A stretch of DNA of 64,000 bases from Collimonas fungivorans Ter331 (GTDB lineage: Bacteria; Pseudomonadota; Gammaproteobacteria; Burkholderiales; Burkholderiaceae_D). Location: contig NC_015856.1 of NCBI RefSeq assembly GCF_000221045.1, forward strand, positions 1,645,317-1,709,316, read 5' to 3'. Under the pieces are notes generated by a model. It was not told the origin of the DNA. It searched no databases and was given only the letters and a program-made list of their open reading frames with translations. The position numbers were made by a program, and so were the translations under genes. This document shows, one piece after another, positions 17,025 to 24,749 of this stretch (position 1 is its first letter; the number at the start of each line of letters is the position of its first letter).

Positions 17025-17966
17025 GTGTCGAAAATATCCCCCCCTTCCAAGTTGGTGATCGCATCGCGTGAAAGCCCGCTGGCCATGTGGCAAGCGGAAC
17101 ACGTGCGCGAACGGTTATCTGCATTATATCCAGACTGTAATATAGAAATCCTCGGTATGACCACCCGCGGCGATCAAATTCTTGATCGTACCCTGTCCAA
17201 GGTCGGTGGCAAGGGCCTGTTCGTCAAGGAACTGGAAGTGGCGATGGCGGAAGGCCGCGCCGACCTGGCGGTGCATTCGCTCAAGGACATGCCGATGGAG
17301 CTGCCGCCCGGATTTGTGCTCAGCGCCGTGCTGGAGCGCGAAGATCCGCGCGATGCGTTTGTGTCGAACGACTACGCCAGCCTGGAGCAGCTGCCTGCCG
17401 GCGCCATCGTCGGCACCAGCAGCCTGCGCCGCCAGGCCTTGATCGCCGCGCGCTTCCCCTTGCTGCAGATCAAGCCCTTACGCGGCAATCTCGGTACCCG
17501 CCTGGCCAAGCTCGACCGCGGCGAATATGCCGCCATCATCCTGGCCGCGGCCGGCCTCAAGCGGCTTGGCCTGGCCGACCGCATCACGGCCCCGATCGAG
17601 CCCGAGCAGAGTTTGCCGGCGCCGGGGCAGGGCGCGATGGCGATCGAGATCCGCGCCGACCGCGCCGACCTGCAGGAAATACTCGCGCCCCTGAACCATT
17701 TGCCTACGGAACTGGCGGTCACCGCTGAGCGCACCTTGTCGCGCGCCTTCGGCGGCAGCTGCCAGGTGCCGCTGGCGGCGTTTGCCACCATCGACGGCGA
17801 CCAGATGCGCTTGCGCGCAATGATCGCCACGCCGGACGGCCTGCGGGTCGCCGTTGCCGACGCCAGCGGCGCCGCCGACGCACCGGAAGTGCTGGGAGAA
17901 ACCATTGCCGCAGCGCTGGAGGCGCAGGACGCCGGAGCCATCCTGGCGCTGTGCAAGGAGGCCTAG
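17025..17966 (+). CDS. hemC: Hydroxymethylbilane synthase (porphobilinogen deaminase)
   Basis: The 313-residue enzyme starts at GTG 17025. It condenses four porphobilinogen molecules to hydroxymethylbilane in haem and corrinoid biosynthesis. Visible marks are the N-terminal [13 protein letters not shown], the [10 protein letters not shown] motif with the catalytic Asp, the GTSSLRRQA Arg pair, and the dipyrromethane-binding Cys at residue 246 ([10 protein letters not shown]). It is the first gene of a tight hemC-hemD-hemX-hemY unit; its TAG overlaps the hemD start by one base. The region between it and ppc has no other gene. Confidence 0.97.
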   Translation: MSKISPPSKLVIASRESPLAMWQAEHVRERLSALYPDCNIEILGMTTRGDQILDRTLSKVGGKGLFVKELEVAMAEGRADLAVHSLKDMPMELPPGFVLSAVLEREDPRDAFVSNDYASLEQLPAGAIVGTSSLRRQALIAARFPLLQIKPLRGNLGTRLAKLDRGEYAAIILAAAGLKRLGLADRITAPIEPEQSLPAPGQGAMAIEIRADRADLQEILAPLNHLPTELAVTAERTLSRAFGGSCQVPLAAFATIDGDQMRLRAMIATPDGLRVAVADASGAADAPEVLGETIAAALEAQDAGAILALCKEA

Positions 17967-18766
17967 TGCCACTAGCGCCGCCAGCGGGCAACTCTGCCTT
18001 GCGCCCGGTCATCATCACCAGGCCGCTGCAGCAAGCCTCGGCGCTGGCGCGGCAGATCGCGGCGCGCGGCCGCCAGCCGGTGGTTTTCCCCTTGCTGGAA
18101 ATCCTGCCGCTAAACGATAACGCGCCGTTGCAAGCCGTCCTCGGCGAGCTCGCCGACTTTGCGCTAGTGGTGTTTGTCAGCCCGAACGCCATCGATGCCG
18201 CATTTCGCCATATCGCCGGCTGGCCTCGGCAGTTGCCGATCGGTATCGTCGGCGAGGGCAGCAGGGCGGCGCTGGCGCGCCACGGCCTGACGGCGCACAA
18301 CACCACCATCTTCAGCCCGCCCGATCCGGCCAGGACCGATTCCGAAGGTTTGCTGCAGGCGCTCGACCTTGATTCCTTGCGCGGCCGCCAGGTATTGCTG
18401 GTGCGCGGCGAAAGCGGCCGCGAATTTTTTGCCGACAGCTTGCTGGCGGCGGGTATCAAGGTGCAGGCCGTAGCTGCTTACCGACGCCAGGCGCCGGTGC
18501 TCGATGCCTCCTTGAGAACCCGCCTGCAATTCCTGCTGGATACCGAAAACGACTGGATATTGACCAGCTCGGAAGCGCTCAGGCACCTGGTCGACCTGGT
18601 GCAAGCGCTTGCGGGCGGCGCCGGTGTTGCAAAAATCCAACAGCAGAAACTCCTTGTCCCGCATGCCCGTATTGCCGAAACGGCACATACGCTTGGATTT
18701 ACTGACGTTACTCTGACCGGCTCAGGCGACGAACGGCTACTCGACGCGTTACAATTCCCGCTATGA
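17966..18766 (+). CDS. hemD: Uroporphyrinogen-III synthase
   Basis: The 266-residue product closes hydroxymethylbilane to uroporphyrinogen III. Sequence conservation in HemD is always low, but the two-lobed layout is visible, with VIITRPLQQASALARQI at the start, LVVFVSPNAIDAAF near residue 70, and the second-lobe DWILTSSEALRHLVDL and LGFTDVTLTGSGDERLLDAL. The GTG at 17966 is chosen because GGAGG lies five bases before it; an in-frame GTG five codons earlier is less well placed. Its stop overlaps the hemX start (ATGA), indicating translational coupling. Confidence 0.92.
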   Translation: MPLAPPAGNSALRPVIITRPLQQASALARQIAARGRQPVVFPLLEILPLNDNAPLQAVLGELADFALVVFVSPNAIDAAFRHIAGWPRQLPIGIVGEGSRAALARHGLTAHNTTIFSPPDPARTDSEGLLQALDLDSLRGRQVLLVRGESGREFFADSLLAAGIKVQAVAAYRRQAPVLDASLRTRLQFLLDTENDWILTSSEALRHLVDLVQALAGGAGVAKIQQQKLLVPHARIAETAHTLGFTDVTLTGSGDERLLDALQFPL

Positions 18767-19944
18767 ACGAATCGATACCCACCCCAGAATCGAACCAGCC
18801 TGCTGGTCCTGCCGTCAGCGCCACGGCATCGCCACCGTCGCAGCCGGTGCTGCAGCCTTACAAGTTCACCCAGGACAAGAGTCCGAAGCGCTCGCTTGGC
18901 CTGGTGTACGGCATATTGCTGCTGCTGGCCCTGCTGCTGGCGGCGCAATGGTGGGTGATGCACAACGAGAACGGCAAGCTGCGCCAGGAACTGGCGCGCC
19001 GCCTGCAGGCGGGCGACAGCATCAATACGGAAACCAAGGTGCTGGTGAAGTCGGTGCAGGACGAGTCGAAGGAACTGCAAGGCAAGGTCAGCGTGCTGGA
19101 AAACAAGCAGGTCGAATCGCAAAGCCAGCAACTGGCGCTGGAGCAGCTGTATAAAGACCTGTCGCGCAACAGCGATGACTGGACCCTGGCCCAGGTGGAA
19201 GACGTGCTGTCGACCGCCAGCCAGCAATTGCAACTGGCCGGCAACGTCCAGGGCGCACTGATCGCACTGCAGAACGCCGACAAGAACCTGTCGCGCTCCG
19301 ACAAGCCGCAATTCATCATCGTGCGGCGCGCCATCGCCAGCGACATCGAAAAACTGAAGGCCTTGCCGACGCTGGACGTCACCGGCATCGCCGTGCGTCT
19401 CGACAGCATCATCGGCCAGATCGACGGCATGCCCTTGCTGTCCGATGAAAAACCGATCGTCGGCATCAGCAAGCCGAATAACCAGGCCGTGGTCGGTGGG
19501 CCTAAGGCCGCCGGTTCCGGCAATATCGCCAAAACCCAGGTGGCGGCGGATGCCGTGGTGACCGACTGGAAAAACAGCCTGAAGGACAAGTGGCAAAGCT
19601 GGAGCAGCGAGATGTGGACCGAAATCAGCCAGCTGATCAGGGTGCGCACCGTCGATACCCCCGACGCCTTGCTGCTGTCGCCGACCCAGGCCTACTATGC
19701 CCGGGAGAACCTGAAGCTGCGCCTGCTCAATGCCCGCCTCGGCCTGCTGTCGCGCAACGAATCAGCATTCCGCAGCGACCTGATCGCCGCCCAGGAAACC
19801 ATCACCAAATATTTCGACACGCGGGCCAAGCAGACCCAGACCGTGCAGACCTTGCTCAAGCAGGTCCAAAGCAGCAATCTTTCGATCACCATGCCGGCGC
19901 TGGATAGCCCGGCGGCGATCCGTACTTACAAAGGCAAGCCATAG
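18763..19944 (+). CDS. hemX: HemX family membrane protein of the haem operon
   Basis: The 393-residue protein has a Pro/Ser-rich cytoplasmic N-terminus, a single membrane helix at about residues 47-65 (LGLVYGILLLLALLLAA), and a periplasmic coiled-coil-rich part with DDWTLAQVEDVLSTASQQLQLAGN, the family signature. It is often annotated as uroporphyrinogen-III C-methyltransferase, but it lacks the methyltransferase domain; its role is structural or regulatory and remains unsettled. It overlaps hemD by four bases and is four bases from hemY. Confidence 0.9.
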   Translation: MNESIPTPESNQPAGPAVSATASPPSQPVLQPYKFTQDKSPKRSLGLVYGILLLLALLLAAQWWVMHNENGKLRQELARRLQAGDSINTETKVLVKSVQDESKELQGKVSVLENKQVESQSQQLALEQLYKDLSRNSDDWTLAQVEDVLSTASQQLQLAGNVQGALIALQNADKNLSRSDKPQFIIVRRAIASDIEKLKALPTLDVTGIAVRLDSIIGQIDGMPLLSDEKPIVGISKPNNQAVVGGPKAAGSGNIAKTQVAADAVVTDWKNSLKDKWQSWSSEMWTEISQLIRVRTVDTPDALLLSPTQAYYARENLKLRLLNARLGLLSRNESAFRSDLIAAQETITKYFDTRAKQTQTVQTLLKQVQSSNLSITMPALDSPAAIRTYKGKP

Positions 19945-19948
19945 TCCT

Positions 19949-21145
19949 ATGCGATTCTTTCTCCGGCTTGTTGCTCTGTTTGCAGTCGCCATCGGCCTGG
20001 CCGTGCTGGCGCGTTACAACCCCGGTAATGTGGTGATGTTTTTCCCGCCGTACCGGATTGACCTGTCGCTGAATTTTTTCGTCATTTCGCTGGCGATCCT
20101 GTTCATCATCCTGTACGTGCTGATCCGGGCGATCCGGGTCACCCAGAAATTGCCGGGGCGGGTGATCGGTTACCGCCGCCACAAACGCGAAACCACCGCC
20201 AACAACGCCTTGCGCGATGCGCTCAAGTCCCTGTTCGAAGGCCGTTTCGGCCAGGCTGAAAAAGCCGCCACGCGCGCCGCCGAACTGCAGGACAACCTGG
20301 GCGTGGCAGCCTTGATCGGCGCCCGCGCCGCCCATCGCATGGGGCAGCCGGAACGGCGCGACATCTGGCTGGCCAGCATCGAAGACGACGAGCCGCTGAA
20401 AACCGCGCGCCTGATCACCACCTTGGATCTGCTGGTGGATGAGCACAAGTCGCAGGAAGCACTGCACACCGTCAATGAATTGAACGCGCGCGGTACGCGC
20501 CATATCCACGCCTTGCGGCTGGCGCTGAAAGCCAACCAGCAAGCCAAGAACTGGCCGGAAGTACTGCGCCTGGTGCGCACCCTGAACAAACACGACGCCT
20601 TGCATCCGGCCCTGTCGACGCGCCTGCGCGAGCTGGCTTACGACGGCTTGCTGTCGGATGAAGCGCACGACGCCGAATCGATCACCCGGCTGTGGGGCAC
20701 GGTGCCGAACGAAGACCGCACCAAGCCATTCATCGCCATGCGCGGCGCCCAGGCGTTCAACAAGAGCGGCCTGCACGCTGAAGCGCGCGCCCTCGTCGAA
20801 AAATCGCTGGCGACAGAGTGGGACCAGCGCTTGCTGGCAGTCTACCGTGACGCTGCTGCGGCTGAGGCATCGCCCGAGCTGTTGTCGCAAATCGAGCACT
20901 GTGAACACTGGGCCGTCAGGGCCCCCAACGACCCAGAGCTGGCGCTGACCCTGGGCACATTCTGCTTCAAGCAAAAATTATGGGGCAAGGCCCAGCGCCA
21001 TCTGGAGCAGGCTTTGTCGGATGCGGTAGCGCCGGCCACGGTGCGCGAAGCGCATCTGAAACTGGGACAATTGCACGAGGCGATCGACCAGCAGGCGCTG
21101 GCAGCCGAGCATTATCGCCAGTGCGCGCTGGCTACCACGCTGTAA
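19949..21145 (+). CDS. hemY: HemY family TPR membrane protein
   Basis: The 398-residue protein has two N-terminal membrane helices (residues 2-22 and 40-60) with the HemY motif NPGNVVMFFPPYRIDLSLN between them, then tetratricopeptide-like helical repeats to the end. This proteobacterial HemY is unrelated to the Bacillus protoporphyrinogen oxidase of the same name. It always travels with hemCDX and may organise the haem enzymes at the membrane. It is the last gene of the operon; a strong terminator follows 37 bases later. Confidence 0.93.
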   Translation: MRFFLRLVALFAVAIGLAVLARYNPGNVVMFFPPYRIDLSLNFFVISLAILFIILYVLIRAIRVTQKLPGRVIGYRRHKRETTANNALRDALKSLFEGRFGQAEKAATRAAELQDNLGVAALIGARAAHRMGQPERRDIWLASIEDDEPLKTARLITTLDLLVDEHKSQEALHTVNELNARGTRHIHALRLALKANQQAKNWPEVLRLVRTLNKHDALHPALSTRLRELAYDGLLSDEAHDAESITRLWGTVPNEDRTKPFIAMRGAQAFNKSGLHAEARALVEKSLATEWDQRLLAVYRDAAAAEASPELLSQIEHCEHWAVRAPNDPELALTLGTFCFKQKLWGKAQRHLEQALSDAVAPATVREAHLKLGQLHEAIDQQALAAEHYRQCALATTL

Positions 21146-21181
21146 CGGAAACATCGCTGTAGCCTTGCGCTACGCTGAAAT

Positions 21182-21232
21182 GGGGCAGGGGTGATTACGC
21201 AGTCTGGGAGCGTAAGACCCTGTCCCTTTTTT
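21182..21232 (+). terminator. Intrinsic terminator of the hemCDXY operon
   Basis: GGGGCAGGG pairs with CCCTGTCCC (one G-U) and an inner stem TTACGC/GCGTAA extends it; six T follow. Position 37 bases after the hemY stop. Confidence 0.75.
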
Positions 21233-21333
21233 CTTGGCCGCCGCTGTTTTCAAAGATTGAGTTGCTGCGATTTTGTTGAAAGCGCAATCGTCGCCTATAC
21301 TTGTAATCCGTCATTACCCATGAAAGAGATTCA

Positions 21334-22656
21334 TTGAACAACCTGTTATTGGTTATCGCAGCATTATTTCTGGTAGCGCTCAACGGCTTTTTTGTTGCTG
21401 CCGAATTCGGTTTAGTCAAATTACGCCAGACCCGTATCCGCGCCATCGCCAAGACCCAAGGCCTGCGCGGGCGCATCCTGGCGATAGTGCATCGCCAGCT
21501 GGACGCTTACCTGTCCGCCTGCCAACTCGGTATCACGCTCGCCTCGCTGGGCCTGGGCTGGATCGGCGAACCGGCGTTCGCCAGCCTGCTGCAGCCGGTG
21601 TTCGGCTGGATCGGCATCAGCTCGCCGGAACTGATACACGGCATTTCCTTCTTCTTCGCCTTCTTCCTGATCTCCTTCCTGCACATCGTGATCGGTGAAC
21701 TCGCGCCCAAGACCGTCGCGATCCGCAATCCCGAAGTGATAGGGCTGTGGTGCGCCTTGCCCTTGTACGGTTTTTACTGGGCCATGTACCCGGCGATCTG
21801 GGCGCTCAATGCCAGCGCCAACTGGATCCTGCGCATGGCCGGCCTGGCTGGCGCTCACGGCCATGATGCACAGTATTCGGCGGATGAGCTGAAGCTGATC
21901 CTGCGCGGCAGCCATGCCGGCGAAAAATTCAACCGCGACGAATGGAACGTGCTGGCGCAATCGCTGGATTTCAGCGAGCTCGAAGTATCCGACCTGATGC
22001 GGCCCATCAACGAGATCACGGCCCTGCACCAGGCGCGCAGCTTGCAGGAAAACCTGCAGACCATCTATCGCCACCGCTTTAGCCGCTATCCTTATTTCGA
22101 CCAGAGCGGCGTCAATGTGCTGGGCGTGATCCATCTCAAGGATCTGTTCATCGCGCAGCAGGAAGGCAAGTCGATCGAGAGCCTGAACGCTTATCTGCGG
22201 CCGGTGGAATACGTATCCTCGCGCATGCCGGCGCTGGAACTGTTCCGCCGCTTCCGCACCGGCGCGCCGCATTTCGCCATCATCGGCAAGAAGGGCAGCA
22301 AGCCGGAAGGCTTCATTACGCTGGACAACCTGCTGGGCGCGATGGTGGGCGAGATCCGTGACGAATTCCGGCGCAACGACAACGAATGGAGCCGCCTCGA
22401 CGACGGCACTCTGCTGGGCAAGGGCAGCCTGCCTATCTTCAGCCTGGAGCGGATACTCGGCATCGACGTCGCGATCGAGGGCGATGAAGATGTCGATTCG
22501 GTCGGTGGCCTGATCATGGCCAAGCTGGGCGACCTGCCGCATGAAGGACAGAAGATCGGGTTCGACGGTTTTGACATCGTGGTCAAGAAAATGAACGGGC
22601 CGCGGATCGTGCTGGTCAAGGTTTATCCGGCGGCGCGTGCGGTCGATGCTGAATAG
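21334..22656 (+). CDS. CNNM/CorC-type transporter-associated membrane protein (hemolysin family)
   Basis: The 440-residue protein has an N-terminal DUF21/CNNM membrane domain with three to four helices (NGFFVAAEFGLVKLR, LDAYLSACQLGITLASLGLGWIGEPA), a CBS pair (about residues 205-330, VSDLMRPINEITAL and VLGVIHLKDLF) and a C-terminal CorC/HlyC domain (VDSVGGLIMAKLGDLPHEGQKI). These proteins are proposed to export divalent cations such as Mg2+ or Co2+ or to help membrane repair; the hemolysin name is historical. The start is TTG at 21334 after an AAAGAG site, giving the usual short N-terminus. Confidence 0.9.
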   Translation: MNNLLLVIAALFLVALNGFFVAAEFGLVKLRQTRIRAIAKTQGLRGRILAIVHRQLDAYLSACQLGITLASLGLGWIGEPAFASLLQPVFGWIGISSPELIHGISFFFAFFLISFLHIVIGELAPKTVAIRNPEVIGLWCALPLYGFYWAMYPAIWALNASANWILRMAGLAGAHGHDAQYSADELKLILRGSHAGEKFNRDEWNVLAQSLDFSELEVSDLMRPINEITALHQARSLQENLQTIYRHRFSRYPYFDQSGVNVLGVIHLKDLFIAQQEGKSIESLNAYLRPVEYVSSRMPALELFRRFRTGAPHFAIIGKKGSKPEGFITLDNLLGAMVGEIRDEFRRNDNEWSRLDDGTLLGKGSLPIFSLERILGIDVAIEGDEDVDSVGGLIMAKLGDLPHEGQKIGFDGFDIVVKKMNGPRIVLVKVYPAARAVDAE

Positions 22657-23241
22657 GCACCATGCTGATTGCGATTACATCGAAGAATATCCATAGTTGA
22701 TTCGTCCCTGAAAAAGAAGGGACCGGGGTTGACAGCCTGAATTGCAAAAAACGCACAAGCCGCGCAATGCGGTGGCGGGGAGCCTTGGGGCTGCTGGTTT
22801 TACTTTTTGCACCGGTCTGTCAACCTTGCCATCTGCCATCCCCTCAGTCTGAATGTGGAAAGCGGCCTCACAGCGACTCTGGAGATCGCTATAACCTGCA
22901 TCACACGTCCCCCCAATTTTCGCAATAGTCGCTCGATCAGAGCATCAGCCTTATTCTTTATTGGTCGACGAGTTGCGGCCGGAGCGTTGTCTGAGCGCCG
23001 GGAGTCATATGGATATTCTCAACGCCTTGCACGTGAAGGCCAGGGAGCAGGTGCTGTCTAATTGAGTTCAGTGTTGCATATAGTATAAGATAGTTGCAAA
23101 AGCGAACGGCTTTGACGTATCTTTGTTGAGTAATCGATTGACTCAACATGTTGGCGCTCCAGTCTAAGCGAACATGTGTCGTTGCAAGACCTGACTCCGG
23201 CCATGTTCAATCATTATTTTGTACTCTTACCTGAAGATTTT
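22657..23241. other. Gene-poor, increasingly AT-rich interval
   Basis: No convincing gene in 585 bases. Short frames on both strands (22807-23061 plus, 22958-23149 minus) lack ribosome sites and recognisable protein features. A small hairpin (TCCCT/AGGGA near 22705-22721) is present. Base composition falls towards the lipoprotein gene at 23242, in contrast to the GC-rich neighbours, which suggests acquired or decayed DNA. Confidence 0.4.
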
Positions 23242-23598
23242 ATGCGCCTGAAAATAATCACGATTTCCATTGCGATAAGTTTGCTCATTGGGGCTTGTAG
23301 TACGCCATCGAACAACGTGATAACAACAAGAGCCAAGACGAAACCATCTACTTGTGGACGACCCGCCTATCCGAGAGCGTCCATGGCCGCTAAAGAAACT
23401 GGGGTTGTAGATGTGAGCCTGCATATTTCCAAAGAAGGGCGAGTTATAGAAACAAAAATCGCGAGCTCTAGTGGACATCAAAGATTAGATTCAACAGCCG
23501 CTCTAGCAATGAGAGCGTGCGAATTTGTACCTGCCACTGTGAATGGCGTAGCTATAGATTCGTGGGAAAAGATGAGATGGATTTGGCGCACTGAATAA
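23242..23598 (+). CDS. Small lipoprotein with a TonB C-terminal domain
   Basis: The 118-residue protein begins MRLKIITISIAISLLIGAC, a lipoprotein signal with lipobox LIGAC, so it should be anchored by a lipidated Cys at residue 19. Residues from about 38 match a TonB-C-like fold: CGRPAYPRASMAAKETGVVDVSLHI, GRVIETKIASSSGHQRLDSTAALAMRACEFVPATVNG and a terminal Trp-rich strand. True TonB has an N-terminal membrane helix and a Pro-rich linker, both missing here. So this is a stand-alone TonB-C lipoprotein, likely periplasmic, of unknown role. The DNA is more AT-rich than around it. An in-frame upstream start at 23176 would bury the signal and is not used. Confidence 0.8.
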   Translation: MRLKIITISIAISLLIGACSTPSNNVITTRAKTKPSTCGRPAYPRASMAAKETGVVDVSLHISKEGRVIETKIASSSGHQRLDSTAALAMRACEFVPATVNGVAIDSWEKMRWIWRTE

Positions 23599-23667
23599 AG
23601 CCATCCAGCTTGAAAGGCCGCGATCAGAAGCGGCCGGTCGTAAGTCATCATTCGATAATGAATAATC

Positions 23668-24228
23668 ATGACTATTCTTGAAACAAAGCGGTTGAAATTG
23701 ATCCCATTTTGCGACGACCATCTTGCTGGTTTAACCGCGATTAATAGTGACCCAGAGGTCATGACTTACATCGGCAACGGCGCCCCAATGTCTGAGGCTG
23801 ACAGCCAAGCAATGATCGATCGCGTAAAACCGAGATGGACTTCGCACGGATTCTCATGGTGGAGTGTTTTCCGTAAAGACGACAATCTGATGATTGGTGC
23901 GGCGACATTGCAACCGTTGGCTGCTCAGACAGGTGCTGTCCCGGAAATCGGTTGGAGGTTAAGGCGAGACTGTTGGGGGAAGGGTTATGCGACTGAAGCT
24001 GCTGAACGGATCGTTTTGTTCGCAAAAGAACTGGGCATTCCTGAAGTGGTTGCCGTGGCAAATCCTGGCAATATTGCCTCCATTGCAGTGATGGAGCGGC
24101 TTGGCATGCAGTACCGCGGCATCGAAACCCACTACAACGCTCCATGCGCTGTCTACCAGGTAAGCTTGCGCTTGAAGACGGTTCAAGAGGCGGCAGCGCC
24201 GTTGTCGCAGGCTGGCGAAGGCCATTGA
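23668..24228 (+). CDS. GNAT family N-acetyltransferase, RimJ/RimL-like
   Basis: The 186-residue protein opens ETKRLKLIPF, typical of RimJ/RimL-like acetyltransferases, and has the IGWRLRRDCWGKGYATEAAERIV acetyl-CoA loop near residue 95 and NIASIAVMERLGM motif B near 134. The acceptor (a protein N-terminus or a small molecule) is unknown. It stands alone, 69 bases after the TonB-C lipoprotein, without a strong Shine-Dalgarno site. Codon use shifts back to the GC-rich norm near its 3' end. Confidence 0.9.
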   Translation: MTILETKRLKLIPFCDDHLAGLTAINSDPEVMTYIGNGAPMSEADSQAMIDRVKPRWTSHGFSWWSVFRKDDNLMIGAATLQPLAAQTGAVPEIGWRLRRDCWGKGYATEAAERIVLFAKELGIPEVVAVANPGNIASIAVMERLGMQYRGIETHYNAPCAVYQVSLRLKTVQEAAAPLSQAGEGH

Positions 24229-24311
24229 CGGCGCCGACTATGGTGAACGGTAAGCAAGGAAAGCAGAGTTATCCGCGCGCTCACCGCGAGGAATGAAGCT
24301 GTATGGAAGGC

Positions 24312-24689
24312 TTAGGCTTCGGGTTCCTGGCAAACCGCTTCGATGTTGTGCCCGTCGGGACCAATCACAAAAGCTGCATAGTAGTTCGCGTTGTATTGCG
24401 GGCGCGGACCAGGCGCACCATTGTCTTTGCCACCCGCTTCCAGGGCCGCGCGATAGAAAGCGTCGACCTGCTGGCGGTTCTCGGCCGTGAACGCCAAGTG
24501 AAGATGCGCCGGCCTCTCCTCGGTTTGGTACAGGCACAATGAAGCCTTACTCTTTGGGCCAAGAAGCTCGACGCCATACGTCGGCGGCCCCTCCGAAACA
24601 ACAGCTACGCCGAGCGGTTCGAGTGCCTTGAGGAAGAATATTTTGCTCACCGCATAGTCGCTGACGCCGAATTTGACGTGGTCAAACAT
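24312..24689 (-). CDS. VOC family protein (glyoxalase/bleomycin resistance fold)
   Basis: The 125-residue protein begins MFDHVKFGVSDYAVSKIFF, the opening beta-alpha unit of the vicinal oxygen chelate fold, and ends with the second unit YYAAFVIGPDGHNIEAVCQ. The His at residue 4 and the Glu in NIEAVC are at metal-ligand positions. The start at 24689 has AGGAGA six bases upstream; a longer frame to 24743 is not used. Function within the superfamily (isomerase, lyase, dioxygenase or resistance protein) cannot be told. It follows the OsmC-YcaO gene on the same strand by 60 bases. Confidence 0.9.
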   Translation of the reverse strand: MFDHVKFGVSDYAVSKIFFLKALEPLGVAVVSEGPPTYGVELLGPKSKASLCLYQTEERPAHLHLAFTAENRQQVDAFYRAALEAGGKDNGAPGPRPQYNANYYAAFVIGPDGHNIEAVCQEPEA

Positions 24690-24749
24690 GAGTTCTCCTG
24701 AAGAGTACGGGCCTGCGCCAGGCCCAACCAAGACGTTTGCCATAGAGGC

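Noticed and set aside
18763-19944. Annotating hemX as uroporphyrinogen-III C-methyltransferase.
   Set aside because: The protein is a single-pass membrane protein with coiled coils and lacks the SAM-binding methyltransferase domain.
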